64,000 bases of DNA from Synchiropus splendidus (taxonomy: Eukaryota; Chordata; Actinopteri; Syngnathiformes; Callionymidae): assembly GCF_027744825.2 (NCBI RefSeq), contig NC_071349.1:8030001-8094000 (forward strand). Direction: 5' to 3'. This document shows, piece by piece, positions 25,901 to 37,900 of this stretch (the first letter of the stretch is position 1; every line of letters starts with the position of its first letter). The notes under the pieces were generated by a model. It was not told the origin of the DNA, ran no database searches, and worked only from the letters and a program-made list of their open reading frames with translations. The position numbers and the translations under genes were made by a program.

Positions 25901-28900
25901 GTGTTTTGTCTATGAAATTCTATTGCTATTTTCAGCTTGTGGAAGTGCAAGCTCTGTAAACTGTCCATAGGGAGGGATAAATCTGTGTTTTGTGTGATGA
26001 GCATTCCAACTGTCACCTCATCCAAGCACCTCGAAAAATGGCAACTATTCAGGCACACTGATTTAAATAGTGGCGCTCAACATGAACACCTGGAGCTCAA
26101 CGCTCAGAAGACAGTGGAGATGATCATGGACTTCAGGAGAGTAACAGCTCCTCCGTCCCCTCTCATGTTGGCTGGTTTATCCATTCCTATTGTGGACTCC
26201 TTCTGCTTCCTGGGAACCACCATCACTGAGGACCTCAAATGGGAGCCAACCATCAGGTCCCTCATCAGGAAGGCCCAGCAGAGAATGTTCTTTCTGAGGC
26301 AGCTACGAAAACTACGACTGCCGACGAAGTTGCTGGTGGAGTTCTACACGGCCATCATCCAGTCCATCCTCACCTCCTCTATCACCGTCTGGTACAACAG
26401 TGCCACCTCCAGGGACAAGAGCAGACTGCAGCGCATCGTACGTTCTGCTGAGAAGGTGATCGGTTGCAGCCTGCCACCTCTTCATGACCTGTATGCCTCT
26501 AGGACCCAGAGACGTGCAGGTCGGATCAGAGCCGACCCTTCTCACCCTGGACATGGACTGTTTGTTCCTCTTCCCTCTGGCAGGAGGCTACGGTCCATCC
26601 AGACCAGAACCTCCCGTCACAGGAACAGCTTCTTTCCCTCGGCCATCAGATTGTTAAATTCATGAACAGCCTTGTTGTAATGTTATTCTATTTATTTTAT
26701 TTTATTTGTTTTTTGTTGCACTTTATTCCAAGGCACTTCCCTAGTCAGTGGGCTCCCCACTGACCATGGCAATAAATTTGATTCTGATTCTGATTCTGAT
26801 TCTGATTCTGAACAGATTCGAAATTATATCTACAGGGGTCGGGATGAGAGGGAAGAACTACAGCTCATATTGGATTTTTAACCTCTGAAGCCCACAGTTG
26901 ACTGTATTCAGATAAGAGAGACGTGATACCTCATAGAAGTTCTGGAAGCCTTCATCAGTTAGGGTGATGGAAATAGAGAAGATGGAGTAGGTGCTGTTTT
27001 GGTCAAAGTTGGTTTCACTGTTGCCTCCGAACAAAGCCAGTGCCCAGCACCTACGTTCAAGCACAACACCATCAATTAGCAACACCATTACAAAGTGGAT
27101 GGAGTAAGAGAAGCAAGCACAGATGAGTCACTCCCAGCAGGGAAGCGGGAGCATGCCAGGTTTTAAAATATGAAAGGGGCAATAAATAGAAAACGTGTCA
27201 CTTCATGTTTCTTGATTGCAGCCATTTAACAAATGCTTTTGTTTCCCTCTTGGGACAGTCGGCGCAGCTTTGAAATCCCACAGTGATATGTGACTCCTCT
27301 GTTTGTTTGCCCTTCCGAGCAGGCAAGAGCTATTTATTGTTATGTTTTGTTTTTCAAACAGAAGAAACCGTGTCTTGGAAACATCTGACACTTGCATGAG
27401 TCGGATAATCTGTCAAGTGGCACGGATATTATTTTTCAGGGGACATTTGTTTTCTCCAGATGGTTTTTCAGGTCTGCGCTGCAACAAGCATATCAAATAA
27501 ATTGTTTTCAAGTTTAAATATAAGTTTCTCACTTCACTCAAACTCTCCAAATGAATGATGAAGGTGTTAAGATTGCGAGCCTCAACTGAAAACCCAAATG
27601 ACATGAGATGGAATGAATTTTAATGGTATGGAATAAAAAGGAAGTAGAAAGGCATTGGGAGAGTGCAGACCCCCACCAAGTAGCCCTTGATAGCCTGCAG
27701 GTCCACAGTGAGAGTATCAGCATGCCTGAAACACGGAGGTGGTAAAATTGGTTTCATTGGTCTAAAAGGTTTTCAGGCTCCACAGAGGGGGATGAATCTG
27801 CCAAAAGATTTGTGAGTCCAAATGGTTCCAGAATACCATTGAATCATCTCATCCTTGTCCCATTATCAACACTTCCTGAGGATCACAATCAAACAGACGC
27901 AGGCAAAAATCTCACACATCTAAAATATGAATGAAAGGGCTTTTAGAAACAACCAATTCATTGGGAGCTTGCCGGCTTGGAAACTGGATGTGAGTGACGA
28001 CAATTTTAAATCTCCTGTTCCATCTCCAAAACGATATTTTCCCACACGCCAGTAAATAAAACAGCGAAATCAATAGTCTCTTATTAAATCTGCAGCATCG
28101 TACAGACAGTACACACACAAATTAAAGAAATAAACAAGGGAAAAGAATAAACTTTAAAAAAAAAAAACAGCCAAGAAACCTATTACTTGACAATGTGAAA
28201 TGAATTCAGAAGTGTCCAGAGCTGCAGTTTTCAGTGTCCAAGGTTGCGCCGTGTTTCTCTCTCTGGTAGCATCAGAAGCTTGAAGCAGACTTACTCGAAT
28301 AACTCAAATGGAAATGCTCCATCCTGACATTGTACAGGCTGTCCTTTGCATCACCGTTCCCTCTTCCTATTAACTACTAAAGTGGTGCCACGGCAGGTTC
28401 TCAGGACATACTTGCAGCTAGTCCCATTGGCAAGGAGGGTGTGTGGTCAGTGTGTGGGAGTTTTAAATTACGGTCATACTCGCAGCTCAACTCTATTACC
28501 ACTGACAGCGCAAATTATTTTTCAAACTTTAACGCGTGGAGGAAATATAAATGGCGATAAATCACACTTTGCTCCAAAAAAACCCCATGAATTTTTGTGT
28601 CCGCGTGAGACCGGGAAAATCATTGTGTTTAAAGCCAGAAGATGGATCGGGTCATTGCTTGCTACCTCATTTTACTCCTCTACATCTGTGCTTGGATCAG
28701 AACTCAAGGATACAGACAAAACAAGGCCTGATCAAACTCAAATATTAATGTGGCTCCAGCTGAATAAGTCATTAAAACCAGACATAGTCTTAAGCCTAAT
28801 GAGCTTGAAGCAGTGGATGAAAACTACGAAATAATCCACTAATGGAGTAATATGCCATGGAATGGATATGACGTGAACATCTAAAAATACTTTCCTTTTA

Positions 28901-31900
28901 AATGTTTCTGATGACAACTACAGAAGAAGACTGGTGCTGCAAGTCTACAGTTCTTTTGGTGACTTATCAGCATGCCACTGAAATGTTTGGGGAAAACAAC
29001 ATCCGGCGTCGAGGATCCATAACTCTCACATGGAAGAGGGCAGAGAGTACAGTCTGGAGACTGGGCTCAAACACTTCCTCCCACAGTGGCGGCGAAAGCT
29101 CATGTATACAGTGGAAATTGAAGCCTGTCTAATTGGCCTTTGAAGTGTCCTCAAATCAGAAAAACAAACACACAAACTCAATTCATTCACTCACTTCTTC
29201 CTGAGCAGCGAGAGGATGCTTCCTGCTCCTTCGTGGCCAATCAGACACGAGAGGTAGTGGAGTGGCTTCACTCTGGAAATAAGAAAAACATTAATACCAG
29301 CCAAATGAAGTCGAGGCACCCCATTACTGTCCTTGCACCAAGGTGTGCGCACATCTTTAGAGGGCAAAAATGGAAGCTAGGAGGTGAGACCAAACATGAG
29401 GGCCCTTTCTCAAGGTGAAGAGTGCTACATAGGATTTATTTTATTTTATAGAATTCACAATTATTACCGTTCATCTTGAGTGCAGTGTGTTTGTTTGCCA
29501 TGTCTTTGTTGTGTCTCATTTGCCAAGTAATTGTGTTTTGAGTTCTATTTTTCACATATATATGTATATTATTTTTTGCACAGCTCTGTACATGTTTTTC
29601 GCTTTTTTCTGACAGCTTTTTAGCCAGTGTATCTCGTCATTTCTTGACAGAGTTGCGCTGTTCTGAGTGACTTATGAGAAAAAAAAACAAAAACAAAAAA
29701 ACACATTTTTGACACTAAAAATTTTTACTGATCAAAATGTGGTTAAACAAGTTCTTAGTAAGAGCAGCCATTTCTACTCTGCCAACGGAAAGTGCTAAGC
29801 CAGGCCCACATGGAAAACAGAGTAATGTCTAGATAGCCCATGAACCAGTCAGCAAATAATTTACAGTTACAGTTGACTATGTTGTCTAGTCATTGCGGTC
29901 CAAATTCAAACATATTAAGTACTTAATGTTCATGTTGGACAACCCATGAACTGCAATTGAAGCATAAAGCATGACCTCAAATCTGTCTTTCTGCCAAGAA
30001 AACTAAAGCATTTTCATAAATACACCTATATTTGTGATGTCAACTTCAGTTTACAAAACTCTGGATAAGTTAGGAAACCGTTCATGGTAAACAGGTATCT
30101 CACCTGTAGTGCTTCTCCTGTGGAGGAAGAGCCCATGTGATATTCAAAGCGTGAACCTTCCCAACCGGAACCACTGCAAAAACACCAAAACATTGACACA
30201 CTTTTTAAGCAAAAAAAATGTCTCCAAGTCCACATTTTCTGCTCCGGTGTCCTATAAAGCATCTCAAAACCCAACCAATTATTTAGCAACCCCATAGATG
30301 GGGCCCTGTCTGCCCTGCTGGGAGCCGTCATTCTGCAGAGCGGGAGCACATCAAGCGTGTTTAGCATTCTGAAGTCTGCTGAAAGATAGATACCTCTGTA
30401 GAGCTTGTTGAAGGCCGGTGTGTCAAAGGGTTCCAACATGTGGGAGAAATCTGGTTTCTGTAGACCGCTGTCAACACAAACAGCAGAGATGAGATGCACT
30501 ATTATGCTTATAAACGGCATTAAAAATAGAGAAGAGACAGAACTCATTCCTACCGGCTCAAAGAAGCATGTGTTGAAACCACCACATGCCGGGTAGATGT
30601 GTTTTATTAATTCCAGATTCCAAAGTAGAATATTTTAAACCCTTTCAGTCTAAAAGCAACACGAATTCACCAGCCGAATGAAAAGTTAACTCGGTTCACA
30701 GATGAAGAAGAAGATCATGTCAGATTATGGGGTCCAATTTATTGCTGAGAAATGGCCTTGACATAAAAACGGGTCAATGGCTGCTACTTTGTTTGGACTG
30801 ACACCAACACTTGCAGGAGGACTTCCAAGCATGAAAATGTGGATTCAAACAGAATAGACCGCACACGTGACATGAAATCCAGCTCGGGATTTGGCTCCTG
30901 TACATGTGGGAGTTGCACAGGAAAGTGAAAGTTCACTTCTTGTGAATGGAATGAAGAAAATCTTTTGAGTTAAAAACAAAAGCAAGGTTCTTTTTGAACA
31001 AGGACATTTTGGAGCAACAGGTAGATGTGGTTTCATGAAACAGTGTCCTGATTTTCAGAGGCTACTAGATGTCTGCTGTAAAATGTTTGGACTTGAATAA
31101 CTAATTCAATGAAACCTCACATCATTTCTAAACCAAGAGAGCCACCTAGAAGCCTCTAAAAATTAGGACAGTGTTTCATCAACTCTGCAACACTGTTTCA
31201 TTCATTTTGGACTTCATGGAAACTAACTTGAACCCAGTGAAAAATAGACACACTGACAAGTGCAGACAGAGAGTTGACATGTGCATTTCAAATGAATGAA
31301 TCATCTACAAGAGCAGACTACTGTAGCATCTTGAAGTGGAAAACTGGGGATCCATATTTATATGTCTTGCGTCTTCCAATGACATGCACCAACATATTCA
31401 CAGTGCAAATTTGCTTCTGTATTTGTAAAATCCAGGCAAAACTGTTATTTCTCTGTCAAAAAGCAAGCTGCCACCACACAAACAAAATAAACCCAGTTGA
31501 GCTGAACATGATTGTGTGTGAGGCGCCGTTATCAGCTGACTCTTTGACATACTGCTTTTGACACAGGTTCTTTCATGAGAAGCACAACTTTATCTGGGGC
31601 TATATGCCACTTGATGCTTTTGATACCTCTGTTCAAACCACTTTTATTTCAAAATGTACCTTATTCCACCCGTTGATATTGAAAAACAAGTGTCCTTTAG
31701 AGACTTGCTGACCTTGCACCGTAGGAATACTTCATTACAGCCATGTGAACATGCAAGATATTCACAAATCTGAAATCAAGTTGACTCTAAAAGTGTCGTA
31801 CAAAGCAAAGGCTCTACCGTCATGCATATCTAAGTTTGGCTTTTACATTGCTGTGCTGCTCGCTCGCCACTTCTCTTTACTTGAGACTGGCTCAAACTGT

Positions 31901-34900
31901 CAGCTTATTTAAATGAGGCCAGAGAATTATTTCCTGCAGCTTCCCCAAGAATCAATCTTCATTCTTGATATCTGAAACTTTGCTTTGTCGCCAAAAGTTG
32001 CTTTCATCCAAGGACTATTGCCTTTTTAAAATGGGTTTGTCTATCTACGGCTCTTTGAGGCGGGTGCATTAACGGTGCAACAGGAATAAACTGGAACCAC
32101 TTTGACAAACCATTTGGATAAGTTATGGTGGTGGAGCCAGTGGACCACAGCGAGTGCTGCTGCTTCTTCATAGATGGTCAGAATGCTTTCACTGATCTGT
32201 GTTAGCTATTAAACCACAAATGCATTAATATTTCAACTCTGACGTACAGAATATTTGATCAACTCCACAGAACTCAGTGAGAGCGGGAGAGTGTGCAGTT
32301 TGATCAGTTAGGAACACACGTATGTTTACCCTGTCTGTTAGGTGTCATATATTCACAAATATTCTAAGCACAAATGATTCTCTTTTGCTGCGAAGGCAAG
32401 GCAATAATTCCTCGAGGGTTGACTGAGGTAAGAGGCAGCAGTAAAAGAACAGGGAGGGAGGGTTGACATTTACATTGAGCTAAATCTCCCTGGATATTTC
32501 GCCTCAGTCTACACCAAACGGGCAGCTCATCACAGTGAATGAGAGACTCTCCTGTACTCACTTGTTTGGCACCTTGCTGAAGATCTCCCTCACCCACTCC
32601 TCCAACGTGTCCAGTTTCTCTGGAGGACAGAAGGGAACACACTTCAGGCCATCACAGGAGACGTGTGTGCCACTCCACGGTTAGTGTTTACAGCAGTGTT
32701 GACACTCACAGACAGTGATCATTCTTCATATATTAATCGTCCAATATTTATCGGGACCTTTTCATTACGCTTGTTTCACTACAATTGAAAACCTAATTAT
32801 GCAGTTCATCATAATTCTACATGACGCCTCTGATAAACAGCAGCGGCAAGAGGAAATAAATGGAACCCACAAAATGGCATCCTTTGGAAGAGTACAATTA
32901 GCAAATCATGAATGCGTAGAGGGTGTTTCATGGAGGCGCCCAGGACAGCAATATACGCTGGCAATACTACAATACTTTCAGAGGCTGGCTCACTGGGGCC
33001 TGGGTGGAACCGGCCCCGGCAACACAGAGCAAGGGGTGGGGGACCCTCTCACAGTTTCAGGTACTATACATCTCAGGTGAGGGTGAAGTAAAATACTGGA
33101 TAATTGAGATAGTAAATCTCCACACATCATGGCAGGGCCACTACACATCTGAACTGAAACACTGCCGACATACAAGCAACTTGAGGGCTCTAAACAGAGG
33201 AGGCAGTGAGGGTTAAAGGTGACCACGAGAAGAATGTCATTCAGCATGCTCTTTTGGAGATGTCAGATCTATCCTCGAGCTCAGACCGAGCTATATAAAC
33301 CATCACATCAGCAACTCATCCAGGTATGAGTGTTGCTGCATAGGGTGCTTTTCAATGACACTGTGACAGCACAAAAGAGAGGCTCCTCCTCCACAAGAAA
33401 CTGGTCACTCCATAACAATAAATGTCATCACTGTGTTCTCCTAGAATATAGTAAAATAAGTTGGATCAACCTGTGGGCTGAAAATGGTTTGTTTGTCAAC
33501 AGGCTGCTAACGGTTCACAGTGTGGCATACAACAATCATACGCAATAATCACGATGTATGTCAAACAGTATATAACTTACTATCCTATTCCTGTAGTTTC
33601 ATCTATTTAACTGAGTATGTTTTCATAGGTATCTATCTAAAGTAAAAAAAAAAAGTTCAATGTTCTTCTTTGATTAAAAATCATAGAAGGGGTATTTATC
33701 CTCGTATTAGGATAAATACTGATCGGTCCTGGCTACAGTGGGACACTGTACTCTGCACCAAAAAAGGCCTCTCCTCCACAAACGCTCCAGATAACAAAAA
33801 CGGCCCAAAGACAGGGCGTTTCTAGCTTCCTAAATATACAGTGTCTGTGTCACGGAGACATTTTTCCCAGCACAAATGTCAACACTAGTCATCATTTGAC
33901 TTCTCTGCTGCAGTTAATTGGCTTCTTGATATTCTCTGTGAAACTCTGCGGGGGGAAAAATGGTGTTGGATATTATGAAACTGTCTGTTCTGAGAAAAAT
34001 AGCAAGTTCAGGGTTTTTGCAGAAGATTACTTACAGTCAGCTGAGCTAGTGAGGAGCAGATCTTAATCAGAGCCACCAATTAATGCAGTTCATCAACACA
34101 GTTTTGGCTCAACTGCCCCAGAGGAGGAGATATATGAAGCAATATACCTGAAGTCTGGCGGTGGAGGGGCTTCATCATTTCAACTAAATAAGACAGCGCA
34201 ACTGACCTTTTGACTGGACAGCCAATGTCATGTAGTGGGCAGAATAGTGCTTCTTCCAGAAAGCACGCAGACGCTTATAGACGCTGATGCTCTTCTTTTT
34301 TGGCTCCAGCTTCAGTGTCTCGGCATTGCCTGTGGTGTCACAGGGGAGCAATCAATTCAGCGAGACAAGAAAGGGTGTGAACAAATGGTACACAACAGCA
34401 CCGGTATCAGGAGACCAACGTCAGCCAATGTCTTTGCCGAGTTAAACCCCACTTCTATGTGTGCTACGAGTCCCAATCCCCATCAGTACAAACTCACCCC
34501 AGTAAAACTTGCCCATGGGATGGCCCGGTTTGGCAAGACTGCCAAACAGCATCTCCTTTCTGTGAGAGTCTGAAGGCTTAGCCAGCTGGTACTCTAAACC
34601 ACAGAAGGAGACAATGAAAAACATGAGAAAATTTTCAGAAATGACATTCAAAGGAACAATGTAAAAATGGAGGCAGCCCCCTAGGATTTTACAAAACAGC
34701 CCTCACACACATTTTACTAAACAGACTCACAATTCCTCAGGAATCAGCGACTTCGATCAGTAATGTGCTACGAATGAAAACTATAGACTATATTCCAAAA
34801 GCCATCTGACACCTTACAACACCTTCACTGTAATGACCCAATCGAGTCGGTCACACACATCAGAATATGAACAAAAGGACTGGAGACTACAATGAAGATG

Positions 34901-37900
34901 TTCCTGTTAAAATAGCGTCATAATATGTTGATCTTACTGAACAAGGGTGTGGGAATCCATGGGCCTTGTAAGAATAGTTTTATATTCTATCTAGTTGTAG
35001 GATGTTAACAGACAAACTTTAGTCTGAGAGGCATTTTCAGAGAGGTACTACATGTTTCTCAGTTAATTCACCAGCTACAACTCATTCTCAGCAGATCGCT
35101 GAAGTTCAAATATCCAGCCAAACGAACAGTTAGGACTTATAGTGCATCCTCAAAAACATTAACTTGTCTACGAAAACATGAGACATTAATACAGCGCCAC
35201 ATGCTGCTTCATGGCGCCGCTGACTCAGATCTCTGCTCACAAACTTGCTGACTTAAAAACAGAAATCTAAATCAGTCGGAGCTAAGAGCCTCAGTTAATA
35301 AACACAATGGCATAATTTAAACTAAACGCACCATGTCACTTCAAGTGGCCTGTCAGACAATTTGACAGACTTCAGGTGTATATCGACTCCCAGAATGGAT
35401 AAAACTTCAATACTGATTTTACACAAGAGGATACAGCCAACGTCAATGATAAACCCCACACTGAACAAGTCCAAATCAAAGTAACATATTTAAGGCATGC
35501 TTGTCACAGCTCTGAAATCCAGTGTTGGATAAGTCATGTGTAGGTCAAGTCAAACCCAAACCAATCACTTCAAGAGTTAACTGAAGATGGTGCTGAGCAG
35601 GAACAGTCCAGAAGCATCTCACAAAGCAGTGACATCACTGTATCCCTTCCCAACTTTTAGGGAAAAAAAAGGTGGCAATCAGAGACCTCTGAACATTAGT
35701 ACAGTGAGACTCACCGCTGTCAACCGCCTCCACCTCCCGATCAATGGCATCCCGGATCATCAGGGGGCAAATGAAGAACTGGGCCCACCTGTGAGGACAG
35801 AGGTGAGAGGAGGCCATAATCACCAGTTAAGAAGCAAGTGGACAGGTCAGAGAGGAACAATCAAATCGCTGATGACTGATTGTCTGAATCAGGACCTGCC
35901 TGCTGCTGTGATCAACAAGGTGGACGAGGAAAACATGAGTACACCGTCTAAACATCGGCTAAACTTGAGGTATAGTCCTTCATCATCGAAGCCTAAACTC
36001 CAAGACCCCAGCAACTAATGTGCAGAGGATTTTTCATCACTCACAAGATAAAACATGAAAACAAAAGTGGTTAGAAGCTCAAAACATGAGGAGTAGCTAT
36101 AGTAGTTTACAGCAGTGCTAGCATATCTAGACTATCTGAGTGAGACATAGTGTCCGGCTCTTAACAGAATACACAGTATTTTTAGCCAAAAATTCAAGCA
36201 AAAGGTCACTGTCGGAGTGACTCTAGTAGAAGTAGTAGTGAGGAAAGAAAGACAAAAAAGAAAAAAGTGAAGAGGTTAATAAGTTCTCAAACTCAGAACT
36301 TGAACAATGGTACAACCTTCTATTTAGAACTGAAAGGATAATACATTTTTATAATTAACAGCGAGGCTCTGAGTCAGCTGCCAGAAAACAATTTACACAT
36401 CCGTTTCAAAGCTTTACTCTGATCTCATGAGTTTGACGTCAAGGACGGGATGTGGCCTCCGGGTTGTACTTTGGCCGGCTGCAGCATCCATGAAAATAAT
36501 CTGTTCGACACATTTGCCAGTGCATGTAATTACCCATTCCTCCAGTCAATTACAAGGCCACTTTTTCAGAAAAGTAAGTAAACAAGTCGATAAATTAGTC
36601 AGGACCTGAGAATTTAACAAGTTTTCAAGCTGGGCAACAAGAAAATAATCATTGAACCCAGTAGTTTCAACAGCATGTCCGACGAGCGCGCCTGCAGACC
36701 GACCGTGGTTAAACATTTAAGCACTCGCCAAAAGAAAACATGGATATCATTGGTATGAAAAAAAAATCAGTCAGATTCGATGGATTTTACACTAAACAGA
36801 ACAAACTCAACTTTGATTCACGAGGGATGTTGAAAAAGCACGACCAAGACAGGGTGGGTTTTCGCTGAGTGCATACACAAAATCAGAACACAGATCTCTT
36901 CATTGGGTTTAACATATTCCGTTTTATCGTGTCTCGAGTGATTTTTCAAGGTTTATTGTCTGTTTTTTCCTGTTAAATCAGGAAACTTTAGAAGTCCACT
37001 ACTTCAGAGCGACTGATCCGCCAACAAAAAGCTCTGATCCCACCTCACCTGTCAAGAGCGTCTTTGAAGCTCTTCCTCTGGACGTCAAACTGGAAGATGG
37101 TCCTCTCGCAGTCTGTGGAGGCGTTGTCGCTCCCTCCGTGCTTCTTCAGGAAAGCATCAAAGCCATTCTCTGATGGGTACTTCTCGCTGCCCATGAACAC
37201 CACTGTGGCAGGAAACACGAGAGGAAACGGTAAGCTCGCGCTGCTTGAGAGCGTCGGACAGGATTTTAAATCAACAAGCAAAGAGACTAGGAGGTTTTGC
37301 TCATAGCATTTGAGGTTCTTATTTATGTGACGGACTGGCCAAAAGCAAGACAGCAGGGTGCAATAATTTCCCAGCACGGCAGCAAGAGAGAGCGATATAT
37401 AACTGTGAGCCTTTGTTGACAGTTTTATGACATTCCAAAAACAAGCTGCTGTCATTGTTAAACTGCCTGTTAAACAAGAACAGACAGCAGTGGAAACATG
37501 GCGACGCGTCAATGACATTTTAAAGGATTCTGGGGGTAAAAACAACTCCTCTCCTTCAACAAGACACTCTGGTTGACCTGCACATAATTAATGGAAAAAA
37601 GTTAATCGAGATTCTTGCTTGTTATGCGAACATTCAGAGTTTGTGGTGGAAGGCTACGGGAATGAGGGAGTTCGAAATATTCAAAATAGCCGAAGGTTGT
37701 CTGGGTTACAATTAGCACTTGATTGGCGAGGAAAGATTAATAGCACTCTTGCTGTGGCGTGATGGTGCATACAGCAGATTTTAATGAAAACAACAACAGC
37801 AAAAAGAAAAAAAACAGGGGTCTTAATTCCCAATTTGATGTTTTCATCTGGTGCGACTCAGATTTAATTACAGATAATATGAGCAGGCTTCAGCAATTAT

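Larger units (their letters stand above)
18926..26929. other. nrdc intron 12, repeat-rich
   Basis: The 8-kb intron carries most of the repeat debris within nrdc: the inverted-repeat element at 21115-21674, an AAT microsatellite, a hAT-like ORF at 22074-22244, the dispersed repeat at 25140-25470, an interleaved duplication at 25525-25854, and a 3' L2 LINE at 26080-26810. About 18930-21050 and 22250-25100 hold nothing that I recognise. Confidence 0.8.

Noticed and set aside
28346..28834. 162-codon plus-strand ORF in intron 11
   Set aside because: No recognisable domain, no exon borders and ordinary composition. Expected by chance in a window of this size.
5625..34206. An intronic miR-761-like hairpin, known in mammalian nardilysin genes
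   Set aside because: I looked for the mature miR-761 string on both strands by eye and did not see it. A covariance or BLAST search would be needed to exclude a diverged copy.
35587..36018. 143-codon plus-strand ORF
   Set aside because: It runs antisense through nrdc exon 5 and intron sequence and has no known domain.
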